6,750 bases of DNA from Deltaproteobacteria bacterium (GTDB taxonomy: Bacteria; Desulfobacterota; Binatia; UBA9968; CAXXLF01): NCBI GenBank assembly GCA_022571535.1, contig JACZXR010000135.1, positions 1 to 6,750 on the forward strand, given 5' to 3'. Below the pieces are notes generated by a model. It was not told where the DNA came from and did no database searches. It was given only the letters and a program-made list of their open reading frames with translations. The position numbers and the translations under genes were made by a program. This document shows, in pieces, positions 5,949 to 6,750 of this stretch (position 1 is the first letter of the stretch; each line of letters begins with the position of its first letter).

Positions 5949-5970
5949 GTGACCGGATCAAGTGACCCGG
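5949..5970. repeat. Tandem GTGACC(C)GG motif, with a third copy at 6686-6694
   Basis: GTGACCGG (5949-5956) is followed 5 bp later by GTGACCCGG (5962-5970). A related GTGACCGGG occurs at 6686-6694, and both places are preceded by an A-rich stretch (TCAAAGAT versus TTCAAAAA). This looks like another dispersed intergenic repeat flanking the remnant zone. The motif is short and chance is not excluded. Confidence 0.3.
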
Positions 5971-5976
5971 CCGAGG

Positions 5977-6285
5977 TCAGTTCTCCATGATAAGACGCCA
6001 AGCTATTTTAATTCGTTGCCGTGGCTCCTGATCGTTAACTACCACGAGCACGAATGAGGGCGGAGGCGCGCTGAAATAGTTCGTTGGGATAAAGACTCCC
6101 GACCCCTTTTCTTGCAATATCGCCTTCACCCCAAAGATCAAGATGTAATCCACCGTTCGAACCCAGGAGTTGACTCCGACCACTCCCAGCATAAATGGGC
6201 GCTCGTGATCCTCGTCTACGACACACCGGCCATCATGAATGGCGTTTGGATATTCAATCCGGAAGAGATGGCCATAAAGAGATTT
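5977..6285 (-). pseudogene. Unidentified C-terminal coding remnant
   Basis: On the minus strand a frame runs open from just after tandem stops (TAA-TGA, ending at 6286) to a TGA at 5977. It encodes about 102 residues starting KSLYGHLFRIEYPNAIHDGR. The composition looks like a real protein: alternating hydrophobic strands (PFMLGVVGVNSWVRTVDYIL, GSGVFIPTNYF, PSFVLVVV), and a natural-looking end, IKIAWRLIMEN. The only in-frame ATG (6192) lies in the middle of this sequence and has no ribosome binding site. The most economical reading is the 3' end of a gene whose upstream part was lost. I do not recognise the family. It sits between the inverted-repeat element and the transposase remnant, consistent with a decayed region. 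A short functional protein starting at 6192 (71 residues) cannot be excluded. Confidence 0.4.
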
Positions 6286-6342
6286 TCATTAGAAATTAGC
6301 CTGGCCTGTTTGGCAGTTGTTTCTTCTTGCTCGCGCCCTGCG

Positions 6343-6567
6343 CTATTCGCTTTGCCCTTCGTACCTCGCACCTGCCCTGCTCCTGATGATCCCTTTTAGT
6401 ATCGTGGAAATCTCATAAACGCCAAGAGCAGATTTGACCTCTTTGCCGATCAATAATAAAAAGCGCTGGCGGTCGTTATCATCAAGAAAGATGTCGCTGT
6501 AGACTAGTCCCCGATTCATTACGTGGTAATATGCCCCTGGGTATTCGATGCGTAGAGGTCGAGCCAT
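6343..6567 (-). pseudogene. REP-associated tyrosine transposase (RAYT, Y1/IS200-like), N-terminal remnant
   Basis: The product begins MARPLRIEYPGAYYHVMNRG and continues IFLDDNDRQRFLLLI, the classic N-terminus of RAYT/TnpA-REP proteins, which process REP hairpins using an HUH motif and a catalytic tyrosine. Intact members are usually about 180-320 residues. This frame stops after 74, before the HUH motif (typically NHYHLLV) or the catalytic tyrosine, so it cannot be active. Family-like sequence is clear to about residue 41. Residues 42-49 are encoded by a near copy of the 21-bp repeat that also lies just upstream of the start, and the tail after residue 50 is not recognisable as RAYT. An internal deletion or repeat-mediated rearrangement is likely. 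The ATG at 6567 lacks a strong ribosome site. Confidence 0.75.
6423..6443. repeat. 21-bp repeat, copy inside the RAYT remnant
   Basis: CAAGAGCAGATTTGACCTCTT matches the copy at 6600-6620 at 19 of 21 positions, in the same orientation. It covers codons 42-49 of the broken transposase, just where recognisable family sequence fades. The hairpin seen in the other copy is degenerate here (CCAAG versus TTTGA). It is either a recombination scar or a coincidence with coding sequence. Confidence 0.5.
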
Positions 6568-6597
6568 GGAAGGGAAGTAGCAAAAGCACTGTTATGA

Positions 6598-6620
6598 GTC
6601 AAGAGCAGACTTGACCCCTT
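6598..6620. repeat. 21-bp repeat with 6-bp hairpin upstream of the RAYT remnant (REP-like)
   Basis: GTCAAG (6598-6603), loop AGCAGA, and CTTGAC (6610-6615) form a perfect 6-bp hairpin inside the repeat copy at 6600-6620. It lies about 30 bp upstream of the transposase start, where RAYT genes commonly carry their REP-like sequences. Similar stretches are familiar to me near RAYT genes in other genomes, but that is recall and not a search result. Confidence 0.5.
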
Positions 6621-6750
6621 ATTATTCCTTTAGTGGCATTCCACAAGCCACATTCAGGGTCACTAGTCCTCCAGAGATTCAAAAAGTGACCGGGGTAGTT
6701 TCCGTTGTTAAACAAAGCACACAAGAGGGAATGCCCTATCACCAATTCCG
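6621..6750. other. Right-edge region without a supported gene
   Basis: These 130 bp hold no credible reading frame. GGCATTCC (6635-6642) recurs inverted as GGAATGCC (6728-6735), both next to TAG-like flanks; this could be a pair of element ends but is short. The third GTGACCGG motif is at 6686. Anything beginning at the edge cannot be judged. Confidence 0.3.

Noticed and set aside
6112..6399. A 95-codon plus-strand frame in the remnant zone
   Set aside because: It overlaps both minus-strand remnants, one of which has a recognised RAYT N-terminus, and its own sequence shows no family pattern.
6635..6735. GGCATTCC/GGAATGCC as terminal inverted repeats of an insertion sequence
   Set aside because: Only 8 bp match with no gene between them and no target duplication visible; chance is likely.
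6731..6750. ATG at the right edge as the start of a new plus-strand gene
   Set aside because: Only six codons are visible and the purine-rich stretch directly abuts the ATG, so spacing for a ribosome site is wrong.
5758..6750. CRISPR array, tRNA or other structured RNA in the non-coding right end
   Set aside because: The repeats are few, unequally spaced and mostly inverted. No cloverleaf, CCA end or regular repeat-spacer pattern was found by eye.

Overview
The window looks like chromosomal DNA from an uncultured or environmental bacterium, possibly Desulfobacterota-like or a similar soil or sediment lineage. This is inferred from moderately GC-rich coding sequence, strong GGAGG-type ribosome binding sites, a UGSC-family gene, and a degenerate REP-associated transposase with nearby palindromes. 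No rRNA, tRNA or phylogenetic marker is present, so the placement is tentative.

Positions 1-3833 (minus strand) hold a tight, co-directional five-gene block. In transcription order it encodes: a membrane-anchored YdcF/DUF218 protein; an arylmalonate decarboxylase/maleate isomerase-type protein of the Asp/Glu racemase superfamily; a bicupin resembling gentisate-type ring-cleavage dioxygenases; a conserved protein of unknown function that I recall as the usual neighbour of UGSC proteins; and the N-terminal 85 residues of a UGSC-family (seleno)protein that runs off the left edge. Gaps are 30-68 bp, so an operon is likely, with a possible internal promoter before the bicupin. The set suggests oxidative and C-C bond chemistry on a carboxylic acid or aromatic substrate, served by a small redox protein. 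The substrate cannot be read from the sequence. This block is the best candidate for an undescribed system.

Positions 3834-3921 form a divergent intergenic region. To its right, on the plus strand, lie an L-2-hydroxyglutarate oxidase/dehydrogenase (LhgO type, 3922-5163) and a gamma-carbonic-anhydrase-like hexapeptide protein (5230-5757). The latter has glutamate in place of one of the three expected zinc-binding histidines.

Positions 5758-6750 contain no intact gene. They hold an 18-bp inverted repeat around an 81-bp centre, with an extra half copy beside it; an unidentified C-terminal coding remnant; a 74-codon remnant of a REP-associated tyrosine transposase; and two copies of a 21-bp hairpin-like repeat, one before the transposase start and one inside its broken frame. 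This end reads as a decayed mobile-element or repeat zone.
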